Positions 43,362 through 50,690 of a stretch of 64,000 nucleotides of DNA are shown here, piece by piece. Within the stretch, counting starts at the first letter, position 1, and each line of letters begins with the position of its first letter. Origin of the DNA: CALMEC01 sp964531025 (GTDB lineage Bacteria > Actinomycetota > Thermoleophilia > Miltoncostaeales > Miltoncostaeaceae); contig CAZHDY010000002.1 in assembly GCA_964531025.1 (NCBI GenBank), positions 62,001 through 126,000 of the forward strand. Reading direction: 5' to 3'. The translations under genes were made by a program, and so were the position numbers. The notes below the pieces were generated by a model. The model was not told the origin of the DNA and did no database searches. It worked only from the letters and a program-made list of their open reading frames with translations.

Positions 43362-43853
43362 TTACCACGTGTTGGTGCAGGCGGTGACGAGAGCGGTCCC
43401 GACCGTCGGGACTCCGGCGGTCTTGCACTTCGCCGTTCCACCCTGCCAGTCACGCACCCACGAGAAGGCGGTGGTGGACTTGCTCACGGTGTTGAGCGCG
43501 TACGAGGTGTTGGCGTCGTTGAGGCTGACCTGGACCTGGTTGCTTCCGGCATCCGCAGGGGTGGTCGTCTGCCAAGCGATGTTCGGCTCGATCTGGTTCA
43601 TCTTGGCCCGAACACTGTCGGTGTCGAACGTCGTTCCATTGCGAAGCGCGCTGAAGTCCTGCTCCTGCGAGAAGAGCGCCTCCATGGCAATCGCGCCGTT
43701 ACGGAGAAGCGACTTCGCGTTGCTGTCCTGAGCACCCTTCTTCTGACCCAAGAACGCCGGAATCGCGATCGCAGCCAGAATACCGATGATGAGAACGACA
43801 ACGAGAAGCTCGATGAGGGTGAAACCCTCCTGACCCTTACGGGACTTGATCAT
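43362..43853 (-). CDS. pilA: Type IV pilin 1
   Basis: 163 residues. Prepilin leader MIKSRKGQEG, cleaved at Gly10/Phe11 by rule, then the N-terminal helix FTLIELLVVVLIIGILAAIAIPAF with the conserved Glu5 of the mature protein. The globular domain (about 60-163) ends in a Cys pair (AKC...TAC) forming the presumed D-region loop and a C-terminal Trp. The start has AGGAG 12 nt upstream. The first part of the gene is identical in DNA to the other three pilin genes; the rest differs. It has its own promoter and terminator, so it is monocistronic. Confidence 0.93.
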   Translation of the reverse strand: MIKSRKGQEGFTLIELLVVVLIIGILAAIAIPAFLGQKKGAQDSNAKSLLRNGAIAMEALFSQEQDFSALRNGTTFDTDSVRAKMNQIEPNIAWQTTTPADAGSNQVQVSLNDANTSYALNTVSKSTTAFSWVRDWQGGTAKCKTAGVPTVGTALVTACTNTW

Positions 43854-43859
43854 GTGAAA
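43705..43859 (-). repeat. Pilin 5' module, copy 1 (155 bp identical core)
   Basis: It covers the codons for about residues 1-50 of the pilin plus 6 nt upstream. It is identical to the same stretch of pilins 2, 3 and 4; identity stops abruptly on both sides. Confidence 0.85.
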
Positions 43860-43924
43860 GCTCCTGATGCGAAAAGAGAACGGACCCCGCCCGGATAAGA
43901 ATGGATAGACCGGGGCCACTTCAT

Positions 43925-43952
43925 CTATCGGCAAACCGCGCTGAATGCTTGA
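43925..43952 (-). promoter_or_regulatory. Sigma-28/WhiG-type promoter motif of pilin 1
   Basis: Minus strand TCAA(G), 16 nt, GCCGATAG. The octamer lies 72 nt from the start codon. Confidence 0.65.
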
Positions 43953-44055
43953 CTGCACGGGGCAACTCACGCCTGACGGGGAGATAGAGCCGAAACCATT
44001 CTCCAACACACTACGGAACCGGCTAAGTCGAAGTGAGCCCAATCCCACTAACGCG

Positions 44056-44081
44056 AAAGGCCCCGCTTACGCAGGGCCTTT
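44056..44081 (-). terminator. Terminator of pilin gene 2
   Basis: Stem AAAGGCCC with GGGCCTTT and a 10-nt loop that can add two more pairs. 45 bp after the stop codon. No long T run follows. Confidence 0.65.
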
Positions 44082-44125
44082 CCTGTATCGGTGTCGCTAA
44101 CGATCCGAAGATCGTGCGGAGGGTA

Positions 44126-44662
44126 CTACCACTCGTTCTTGCCACCCGAGCAGGTGAGGTCCGGAGCCGTTCCCGTGGTCCCGAGGTCCCAAGTGGCGCC
44201 GGTACCGGCGTCGGCCTTACACTTCTTGACCGCGGCGTTCGTGTCACGCACGTAGGTGAAGAAGTTCCCTGAGGCGCTGCGAGCGAAAAGGTTGTAGGTG
44301 GTCGACCCAGCCGGAATCTGGACGGCGACGCGGTCTTCCTTGGCGTTCACAGTGGTTGCATTCTCTGCCGGCGCGTTGGCGTTGGTGGTCCACTTGATGT
44401 TCGGCTCGACGCCCCCGAGGGTGGTCGCCGAAACAATCGCGGTGCTCGCACCCGGCTCCGTGAAGTCCTGCTCGGCCGAGTAGTGAGACTCAAGTGCGAT
44501 GGCGGCGTTGCGAAGAAGCGACTTCGCGTTGCTGTCCTGAGCACCCTTCTTCTGACCCAAGAACGCCGGAATCGCGATCGCAGCCAGAATACCGATGATG
44601 AGAACGACAACGAGAAGCTCGATGAGGGTGAAACCCTCCTGACCCTTACGGGACTTGATCAT
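44126..44662 (-). CDS. pilA: Type IV pilin 2
   Basis: 178 residues, the longest of the four. Same first 50 or so residues as pilin 1. The variable part (EQDFTEPGASTAIVSATTLGG..., FARSASGNFFTYVRDTNAAVKKCK) is followed by a Cys pair (KKC...LTC) and ends NEW. The variable globular domain would be exposed on the fibre. Leader and start region are shared with pilins 3 and 4, including GAGGAG 8 nt before the ATG. Confidence 0.93.
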   Translation of the reverse strand: MIKSRKGQEGFTLIELLVVVLIIGILAAIAIPAFLGQKKGAQDSNAKSLLRNAAIALESHYSAEQDFTEPGASTAIVSATTLGGVEPNIKWTTNANAPAENATTVNAKEDRVAVQIPAGSTTYNLFARSASGNFFTYVRDTNAAVKKCKADAGTGATWDLGTTGTAPDLTCSGGKNEW

Positions 44663-44690
44663 GTGAAAACTCCTCAAAGAGAAAAAGAAC
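44496..44690 (-). repeat. Pilin 5' module, copy 2 (195 bp)
   Basis: Identical to copy 3 over all 195 bp and differing from copy 4 at one base. It includes 167 bp of coding sequence and 28 bp of leader with the ribosome-binding site. Confidence 0.85.
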
Positions 44691-44741
44691 GAATCCCGGC
44701 GACAACCTTGGCCTACGGCCACATCACCGGCGTTGCACCTA

Positions 44742-44769
44742 CTATCGGCATCGCAAGGCCCAGCCTTTA
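44742..44769 (-). promoter_or_regulatory. Sigma-28/WhiG-type promoter motif of pilin 2
   Basis: Minus strand TAAA(G), 16 nt, GCCGATAG. The octamer starts exactly 80 nt from the start codon, as in pilins 3 and 4. Confidence 0.7.
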
Positions 44770-44863
44770 GGTTGCGCTGACGCCCAGATAGGTGTGCCTC
44801 GAAGAGCCAGACGACTGCAGCAGATCTGGACGGCACACGGGCCCGATGGCACTTCCAAAACGA

Positions 44864-44890
44864 CGATGGGCGCCATGACGGCGCCCATCG
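44864..44890 (-). terminator. Terminator of pilin gene 3
   Basis: 11-bp perfect stem CGATGGGCGCC with GGCGCCCATCG and a 5-nt loop, followed on the minus strand by TCGTTTTGG. Confidence 0.8.
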
Positions 44891-44927
44891 AGTAAAGCCT
44901 TCGCTCGGAAGCGGACTTGCGTGACGT

Positions 44928-45443
44928 CTACCAGGTGGTGACCACGTTGCCACCGGTGCCCGTGCAGGTCGCGGCGACAACCGCAGCCGGTGTGGTCGGC
45001 ACGGCAGCAGTAGACCCCTTGCACCTCGCGACCGCAGCGTTGTTGTCGCGGCTGTACGTGAAGTAGGAACCCGACTGGCTGCGCGTCGTCAGGATGTAGG
45101 CGTTGTGGTTGCCGGTTGCCGCGCCGACGAGGCCGGTCGTGACCTGGACCTGGTCGTCCTTCGCCGTAGCAGCACCCGTCTGGAACTTGATGTTCGGCTC
45201 GACGGCGATCGCACTGGTGACCGCAGCGTCAGCGTCGACACCGAAGTCCTGGTTCTCGCCGTAGACCGACTCCATGGCGATGGCGGCGTTGCGAAGAAGC
45301 GACTTCGCGTTGCTGTCCTGAGCACCCTTCTTCTGACCCAAGAACGCCGGAATCGCGATCGCAGCCAGAATACCGATGATGAGAACGACAACGAGAAGCT
45401 CGATGAGGGTGAAACCCTCCTGACCCTTACGGGACTTGATCAT
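44928..45443 (-). CDS. pilA: Type IV pilin 3
   Basis: 171 residues. Shares the N-terminal module with the other pilins. The variable domain contains DDQVQV, YILTTRSQSGSYFTYSRDNNAAVARCK, a second Cys near the end (ATC) and a C-terminal Trp. It is the closest relative of the pilin-like lipoprotein at 50019-50570. Divergent from zwf. Confidence 0.93.
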   Translation of the reverse strand: MIKSRKGQEGFTLIELLVVVLIIGILAAIAIPAFLGQKKGAQDSNAKSLLRNAAIAMESVYGENQDFGVDADAAVTSAIAVEPNIKFQTGAATAKDDQVQVTTGLVGAATGNHNAYILTTRSQSGSYFTYSRDNNAAVARCKGSTAAVPTTPAAVVAATCTGTGGNVVTTW

Positions 45444-45471
45444 GTGAAAACTCCTCAAAGAGAAAAAGAAC
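45277..45471 (-). repeat. Pilin 5' module, copy 3 (195 bp)
   Basis: Identical to copy 2 at every position I compared. Flanking DNA on both sides is unrelated apart from the promoter motif. Confidence 0.85.
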
Positions 45472-45522
45472 AGTTCCGGATGACATCCTTGGCCATGGGC
45501 CGTATCACCGGTGTTGTCTTCC

Positions 45523-45550
45523 TTATCGTCGGTCCGGCCCGAGAGCTTTA
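45523..45550 (-). promoter_or_regulatory. Sigma-28/WhiG-type promoter motif of pilin 3
   Basis: Minus strand TAAA(G), 16 nt, GACGATAA. The octamer starts 80 nt from the start codon. Confidence 0.7.
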
Positions 45551-45648
45551 GCGGTGTGCCGCACACTGATCGACCTCAGGACACCTCGAGTTCCCTGATT
45601 CCGGGCATAGTCACTGGCATCCTCCCGGTATCCCGTTCCACGAGGCAG

Positions 45649-47178
45649 ATGATCAGCCAGCACCCCAATCCGCTCCGCGACCCCCGCGACAAGCGCCTCC
45701 CACAGATCGCAGGACCGTGCGCGCTCGTGCTCTTCGGCGTCACCGGCGACCTTGCGCGGAAGAAGATCCTGCCGGCGATCTACGACCTAGCGAACCGCGG
45801 GCTCCTCCCTCCCGGCTTCTCGCTGGTGGGCTTCGCCCGGCGCGACTGGGCAACTCAGGACTTCAGCGCCATCGTGCACGAAGCCGTCAAGTCCCACGCC
45901 CGGACCCCCTTCCGTGAGTCGGTCTGGACGAACCTGGCCGAGAACTTCCGCTTCGTACCCGGCAACTTCGACGACGACGCAGCATTCGAGATCCTGGCGG
46001 AGACGCTCCACGACCTGGATCGTGAGAACGGCACCGGGGGCAACACCGCCTTCTACCTGTCGATCCCGCCCGGCCTGTTCGAGCTCGTCTGCTCGCAACT
46101 CGACCGAAGCGGTCTCGCCCGACCCCGTCCCGGCGCATGGAGCCGCATCGTCATCGAGAAACCCTTCGGTCGCGACGCCGCGAGCGCCCGAGAGCTCGAC
46201 GACGTGGTATCGCGGGTCTTCCCTCCCGACAGCGTGTTCCGCATCGATCACTACCTCGGCAAGGAGACCGTCCAGAACATCCTGGCTGTGCGCTTCGCGA
46301 ACGAGATGTTCGAGCCCGTCTGGAACGCAGCGCACGTCGACCACGTCCAGATCACGATGGCCGAGGACATCGGCATCGGCAGCCGCGCCGGCTACTACGA
46401 CGGCATCGGTGCTGCACGCGACGTCATCCAGAACCACCTTCTGCAACTGCTCGCACTGACGGCGATGGAGGAACCGATCTCGTTCGCGGCCGACGACCTG
46501 CGCGCCGAGAAGGTCAAGACGCTGGGCGCGGTCCGCCTGCCCGAAAACTTGGCCCGAGGAACCTCACGCGGCCAGTACGCGTCGGGCTGGCAGGGCAGCG
46601 AGCCCGTGGTCGGCTATCTGGAAGAGGACGGTGTTTCTGCCGACTCGACCACCGAGACCTTCGCCGCCATCCGGCTCGAGATCGCCACCCGCCGCTGGGC
46701 CGGCGTGCCCTTCTACATCCGGACCGGCAAGCGCCTCGGGAAGCGTGTCACCGAGATCGCCGTCGTTTTCAAGCGGGCACCGTTCCTCCCGTTCACCGAG
46801 ACCCAGACCGAAGAGCTCGGCCAGAACGCTCTCGTCATCCGCATCCAGCCCGACGAAGGCCTCACGGTGCGCTTCGGATCGAAGGTGCCGGGCGCCCAGA
46901 TGGAGGTGCGCGACGTGACCATGGACTTCGGTTACGGCACATCATTCACTGAAGCATCTCCCGAGGCATACGAACGGCTGATCCTCGACGTGCTGGTCGG
47001 TGCCCCTCCCCTCTTCCCGAATCAGGAGGAGGTCGACCTGTCCTGGAGGATCCTCGATCCGATCATCCGTCATTGGGCTCGACGCGGTCGCCCCGATCCC
47101 TACGAGCCGGGACGCTGGGGTCCCGAATCGGCGGACACGATGATCGAGCGTGACGGCCGCCGGTGGAGGCTGCCGTGA
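45649..47178 (+). CDS. zwf: Glucose-6-phosphate 1-dehydrogenase
   Basis: 509 residues. First step of the oxidative pentose phosphate pathway, NADP reduction. Coenzyme loop LVLFGVTGDLARKKILPA, the active site RIDHYLGKETVQNI with the catalytic His, IEKPFGRD, and the C-terminal beta sheet with FYIRTGKRL. I chose the ATG at 45649 (CGAGGCAG upstream) over in-frame starts further left, which enter the pilin 3 promoter. It overlaps opcA by 4 nt. NAD kinase elsewhere in the window supplies its cofactor. Confidence 0.95.
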   Translation: MISQHPNPLRDPRDKRLPQIAGPCALVLFGVTGDLARKKILPAIYDLANRGLLPPGFSLVGFARRDWATQDFSAIVHEAVKSHARTPFRESVWTNLAENFRFVPGNFDDDAAFEILAETLHDLDRENGTGGNTAFYLSIPPGLFELVCSQLDRSGLARPRPGAWSRIVIEKPFGRDAASARELDDVVSRVFPPDSVFRIDHYLGKETVQNILAVRFANEMFEPVWNAAHVDHVQITMAEDIGIGSRAGYYDGIGAARDVIQNHLLQLLALTAMEEPISFAADDLRAEKVKTLGAVRLPENLARGTSRGQYASGWQGSEPVVGYLEEDGVSADSTTETFAAIRLEIATRRWAGVPFYIRTGKRLGKRVTEIAVVFKRAPFLPFTETQTEELGQNALVIRIQPDEGLTVRFGSKVPGAQMEVRDVTMDFGYGTSFTEASPEAYERLILDVLVGAPPLFPNQEEVDLSWRILDPIIRHWARRGRPDPYEPGRWGPESADTMIERDGRRWRLP

Positions 47179-48176
47179 TCGTCGATCTGCCGAGAACGAC
47201 CACCACCGAGGTCGTGAAGCGCCTCGTCAAGATGCGCGGCGACGTCGGCGGGCTGGCGCTGGGACGGGTGCTGACGCTCGTCATCGTGGTCGATGGCCCC
47301 GACTGCGAACGGGCCCTCCAATCGGCCATTCGGGCATCCCACATGCATCCCTCGCGCATCGTGGTGATCGCGGATCTGGGACGACGGCACGAACGCAGCC
47401 GTATCGATGCCGAGATCCGGGTCGGCGGTGACGCCGGCGCGGCCGAGGTGGTCATCCTGCGCGCCCGTGGCCAGGTGGCTGACGAGTCGGCTGCGCTGGC
47501 CATACCGTTGCTTCTTCCCGACTCGCCGATCGTCGGATGGTGGCCGGGGAGGGCACCAGACGACACGGCGGCGGATCCACTCGGCCGGCTGTGCCAGCGG
47601 TGCATCACCGACAGCAGCGCCGCACGATCACCGCGGGATGAGCTGGCCCGACGGGCGGCGAACTACCGCCCCGGCGACAGCGACCTGGCGTGGAGTCGCA
47701 TCACCCGCTGGCGCGCGGTGCTCGCCGCGGCGCTCGACCTGGCACCCTTCGACGCGGTGACCGACGGCGTCGTCGTCGGCGATGCCGAGTCGGCTCCGGC
47801 TGACCTGCTCGCCGGATGGATCGCGTCGCGGCTCGATCTGCCGATTGTGCGCGCCCGGTCACCACGTGGAAGCGGTCTGGTGAGCGTCCGACTCACGAGG
47901 GAGTCCGGGAGCATCGACCTCTACCGGCCGAAGGGATCCGACCGCGCCGCCCTCATCCATTCGCTCCATCCCTCCCGCCGCATCGCGCTGAGCCGACGAT
48001 CGGACGCCGAGTGCCTGGCCGACGAACTGCGCCATCTGGACGCGGACGAGGTCTACCACGAGGCGCTCACCATCGGACTTGACCGGCTGGACCACCCGCG
48101 CGAGACGGCCGTGACACTGGTCCGAAAGGGACGCGCCGCATCCGAGAAGGACGCTCGACAGGTTCTTCGCGCTTAG
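47175..48176 (+). CDS. opcA: Glucose-6-phosphate dehydrogenase assembly protein OpcA
   Basis: 333 residues. OpcA is an allosteric partner of G6PDH in actinobacteria and cyanobacteria. The N-terminus VIVDLPRTTTTEVVKRLVKM is characteristic of actinobacterial OpcA. The pattern LALGRVLTLVIVVDG, the central LLLPDSPIVGWWPG and the helical C-terminus support it. The GTG at 47175 overlaps the zwf stop (GTGA). Another GTG at 47163 is possible but less consistent with the family start. Confidence 0.9.
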   Translation: MIVDLPRTTTTEVVKRLVKMRGDVGGLALGRVLTLVIVVDGPDCERALQSAIRASHMHPSRIVVIADLGRRHERSRIDAEIRVGGDAGAAEVVILRARGQVADESAALAIPLLLPDSPIVGWWPGRAPDDTAADPLGRLCQRCITDSSAARSPRDELARRAANYRPGDSDLAWSRITRWRAVLAAALDLAPFDAVTDGVVVGDAESAPADLLAGWIASRLDLPIVRARSPRGSGLVSVRLTRESGSIDLYRPKGSDRAALIHSLHPSRRIALSRRSDAECLADELRHLDADEVYHEALTIGLDRLDHPRETAVTLVRKGRAASEKDARQVLRA

Positions 48177-48259
48177 CCGTCGCTGCGCAAACCGGGCTCG
48201 CTAGATTCCGGGCGCGTGATCTGCGTCACGTCGTCCCTCCCCTGACCCACGGAATCCAT

Positions 48260-49150
48260 ATGCAGCAGCAGCTTCGCGAGTACATCGACCAGCTTCGCCG
48301 CGAGGGCTACACCGTCCGCGACGACCACGGGTCCGACCCCGACCTGATCGATCCCGGTGGAAGCGCCGTCGAGACCTGGCGCGAGGAGTTCCCCTACCCG
48401 CAGCGCATGGACCGCGACGAGTACGAGGTCGAGAAGTACCTGCTCCAGATCGAGCTGCTGAAGTTCCAGTACTGGCTGATCGACACGAAGCAGCGCTGCG
48501 TGGTGGTCTTCGAGGGACGTGACGCAGCCGGCAAGGGGGGCACCATCAAGCGGTTCATGGAGCACCTCAACCCCCGTGCCGCACGGGTGGTGGCGCTCAC
48601 GAAGCCGACGGACACCGAGATCCACCAGTGGTACTTCCAGCGCTACGTTCGGCACCTACCGACCGCGGGCGAGATCGTGCTCTTCGACCGATCGTGGTAC
48701 AACCGCCTGGGAGTCGAGCGCGTCATGGGGTTCTGCACCGATGACGAGTACGAGCGACACATGCGCCAGACACCGCGCTTCGAGGAGATGCTCGTCGACA
48801 GCGGCATCTCGCTCACGAAGCTGTGGTTCTCGGTCGCGCCAAGCGAACAGCGCACCCGCTTCGCCATCCGGCAGATCGACCCCGTCCGCCGGTGGAAGCT
48901 CTCGCCGATGGATCTGGAGTCGCTCGACAAGTGGGACGACTACACCTCCGCGAAGGAGGCGATGTTCTCGGGCACCGACACCGACACCGCCCCGTGGACG
49001 ACGATCAAGAGCAACGACAAGAAGCGCGCGCGGATCAACGCGATGCGCTTCTTCCTCGACCAGTTCGACTACGAGGGCCGCGACCCCGACGTGGTGTTCG
49101 CACCGGACCCGCTCATCGTCAGCCGGGCACGCGACTCCGTGGGGGACTGA
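48260..49150 (+). CDS. ppk2: Polyphosphate kinase 2 family protein
   Basis: 296 residues. Single-domain PPK2: transfers phosphate between polyphosphate and nucleotides. Walker A FEGRDAAGKGG, Walker B VLFDRSWYNR, the lid with RRWKLSPMDLESLDKWDDYTSAKE, and WTTIKSNDKKRARINAMRFFL. The size fits class I enzymes, which favour ADP/GDP phosphorylation. It lies 83 bp after opcA and may be cotranscribed. It is convergent with pilin 4. Confidence 0.93.
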   Translation: MQQQLREYIDQLRREGYTVRDDHGSDPDLIDPGGSAVETWREEFPYPQRMDRDEYEVEKYLLQIELLKFQYWLIDTKQRCVVVFEGRDAAGKGGTIKRFMEHLNPRAARVVALTKPTDTEIHQWYFQRYVRHLPTAGEIVLFDRSWYNRLGVERVMGFCTDDEYERHMRQTPRFEEMLVDSGISLTKLWFSVAPSEQRTRFAIRQIDPVRRWKLSPMDLESLDKWDDYTSAKEAMFSGTDTDTAPWTTIKSNDKKRARINAMRFFLDQFDYEGRDPDVVFAPDPLIVSRARDSVGD

Positions 49151-49179
49151 CCGGGGCGAACAGACCGGAGCCGAAATGA

Positions 49180-49205
49180 CTGGAGCCCGCTTGAGCGGGC
49201 TCCAG
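49180..49205 (-). terminator. Stem-loop between ppk2 and pilin 4
   Basis: 11-bp stem CTGGAGCCCGC with GCGGGCTCCAG and a TTGA loop. On the minus strand TCATTTCGG follows, the same tail as behind pilin 1, so it mainly serves pilin 4. It may also act for ppk2 from the other side. Confidence 0.75.
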
Positions 49206-49232
49206 AGAACAGCTGCATCTGAATCGTGGGAA

Positions 49233-49751
49233 CTACCAGGTTCCACCGGTGCAGGCGGAGCTGACGACGATGGCGGTGCCGGTGGCGGGGGGAGCCGCCA
49301 CGGCGTTCTTGCACTTGGCGGTGCGGGCCTGGTAGTCGCGGACGTACGAGAACTCGTTCGTCGACTGGCTCACCGTGTTGAGTGCGTAGCCGTCGTTCGC
49401 ATCGTTGAGGGCAACCAGAACCTGGTCGTCCTTGGCGACGGGGTCGCCGGCGCCAAGCCAGTCGATGTTCGGCTCGATCTGGTTCATGGCCGCGCGAACG
49501 CTGGCGTTGTCCACAGCCCCGGCGGCTGCGCCACCGGTGCGAAGGCCCTGGAAGCTCTCGTTGTTCGAGTAGTGCGACTCCATGGCGATGGCGGCGTTGC
49601 GAAGAAGCGACTTCGCGTTGCTGTCCTGAGCACCCTTCTTCTGACCCAAGAACGCCGGAATCGCGATCGCAGCCAGAATACCGATGATGAGAACGACAAC
49701 GAGAAGCTCGATGAGGGTGAAACCCTCCTGACCCTTACGGGACTTGATCAT
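49233..49751 (-). CDS. pilA: Type IV pilin 4
   Basis: 172 residues. N-terminal module as in pilins 1-3. The variable domain resembles pilin 1 (VRAAMNQIEPNIDWL, VALNDANDGYALNTVSQSTNEFSYVRDYQARTAKCK), with a terminal Cys pair and a final TW. Pilins 1 and 4 thus form one subgroup, and pilins 2 and 3 are more divergent. Monocistronic. Confidence 0.93.
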   Translation of the reverse strand: MIKSRKGQEGFTLIELLVVVLIIGILAAIAIPAFLGQKKGAQDSNAKSLLRNAAIAMESHYSNNESFQGLRTGGAAAGAVDNASVRAAMNQIEPNIDWLGAGDPVAKDDQVLVALNDANDGYALNTVSQSTNEFSYVRDYQARTAKCKNAVAAPPATGTAIVVSSACTGGTW

Positions 49752-49779
49752 GTGAAAACTCCTCAAAGAGAAAGAGAAC
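49585..49779 (-). repeat. Pilin 5' module, copy 4 (195 bp)
   Basis: It differs from copies 2 and 3 by a single base in the leader (AGAGAAAGAGAAC instead of AGAGAAAAAGAAC). Confidence 0.85.
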
Positions 49780-49830
49780 AGTTCCCGGCAATCTCTCGAC
49801 CATCTTGGCCCGACCGCCGTACTGACAGAT

Positions 49831-49858
49831 GCATCGGCATCCGGAGCTCGACCCTTTA
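49831..49858 (-). promoter_or_regulatory. Sigma-28/WhiG-type promoter motif of pilin 4
   Basis: Minus strand TAAA(G), 16 nt, GCCGATGC. The octamer starts 80 nt from the start codon. Confidence 0.65.
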
Positions 49859-50018
49859 CATCCCGACCGACGTCAGCATCGGGATCGGCCACCTAATCGG
49901 CGCGTGGAGCGCCGTGGCCGCATCGAGGTTCGAGGGCGTCATGAGGCAGGCGACGAGGACATATCGCTGACAACCGCCGCCCTGCGCACAAACGGCGGGT
50001 CTGCCGAGGTCAGTGCGA

Positions 50019-50570
50019 CTACCAGGTGGCGTTGCCCGGCCCACAGGTTCCTGTCGCCGCGAAGACGACGACCGTCAGCGCCGGAGAGGCTGCGGAGGTC
50101 GGGGTCCTGCACCGGAGAACCTGGGAGACGGCGTCGCGTGCGTAGCTGAAGTACGCGCCCGAGGTGCTCCGCGTGTTGAGAACGTAGGAATCCGCGACGG
50201 CCGATGCGCCGACCGAACCGACGATTACCTGCACCTGGTTGGACCGGGCGGCGCCCATTCCCTCCTGAAGGGTGATGTCGGACTCGCGGTCGCTCGCTCT
50301 CGAGAGTGCCGAGGCGAAATCGGGAGTGGATGTTCCGTAGTGGAGGTCGACGTAGGCCGATTCCATCGCGATGGCGGCCTTGCGGAGGAGGCTCTTGGCC
50401 TCAGCATCCTGAGCCGCCACCACCTTGGGATCGGTCGACCCTGGAGTTCCGATGCCGGCGCCACCACCGCAACCGGTCGCCCCCGCCATTAGTCCGAGAA
50501 CGAGGCAACCCCCGACGCTCGCGAGCAACGAGCGGGTGAACGGAGTTCGGGGCCGTGTATGAGCTGGCAC
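50019..50570 (-). CDS. Pilin-like lipoprotein (pilin globular domain on a lipoprotein anchor)
   Basis: 183 residues. The N-terminus is a basic, hydrophobic signal with lipobox GATGC (Cys34), not a prepilin leader: no FTLIE motif is present. From residue 55 on it is clearly paralogous to the pilins (DAEAKSLLRKAAIAMESAY against DSNAKSLLRNAAIAMESVY of pilin 3), with SNQVQV, YVLNTRSTSGAYFSYARD, the two C-terminal Cys and the final Trp all kept. The first 50 codons are not the shared DNA module. The GTG start at 50570 has GAGAGGA upstream. It may display a pilin head on the membrane surface or act in assembly (inference). No sigma-28-type motif was found upstream. Confidence 0.8.
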   Translation of the reverse strand: MPAHTRPRTPFTRSLLASVGGCLVLGLMAGATGCGGGAGIGTPGSTDPKVVAAQDAEAKSLLRKAAIAMESAYVDLHYGTSTPDFASALSRASDRESDITLQEGMGAARSNQVQVIVGSVGASAVADSYVLNTRSTSGAYFSYARDAVSQVLRCRTPTSAASPALTVVVFAATGTCGPGNATW

Positions 50571-50631
50571 GTCAGATCCTCTCAGGTGGCGAAACCTCGG
50601 GGGACGGACATGCCGTGTCGACCCGAGATGA

Positions 50632-50661
50632 CGTTGGGCGAAGCTCTCGCTCCGCCCAACG
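50632..50661 (-). terminator. Terminator of the pilT-pilC operon
   Basis: 9-bp stem CGTTGGGCG with CGCCCAACG plus an inner AGC/GCT pair, 29 bp after the pilC stop. It separates pilC from the lipoprotein gene. Confidence 0.7.
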
Positions 50662-50690
50662 GGGTACCGCGTCGATCTCCGGCTGCGGTC

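Noticed and set aside
43705..49779. Evenly repeated blocks as a possible CRISPR-like array
   Set aside because: The repeats are 155-195 bp, lie inside pilin genes, and are far too long and widely spaced; no cas genes are present.
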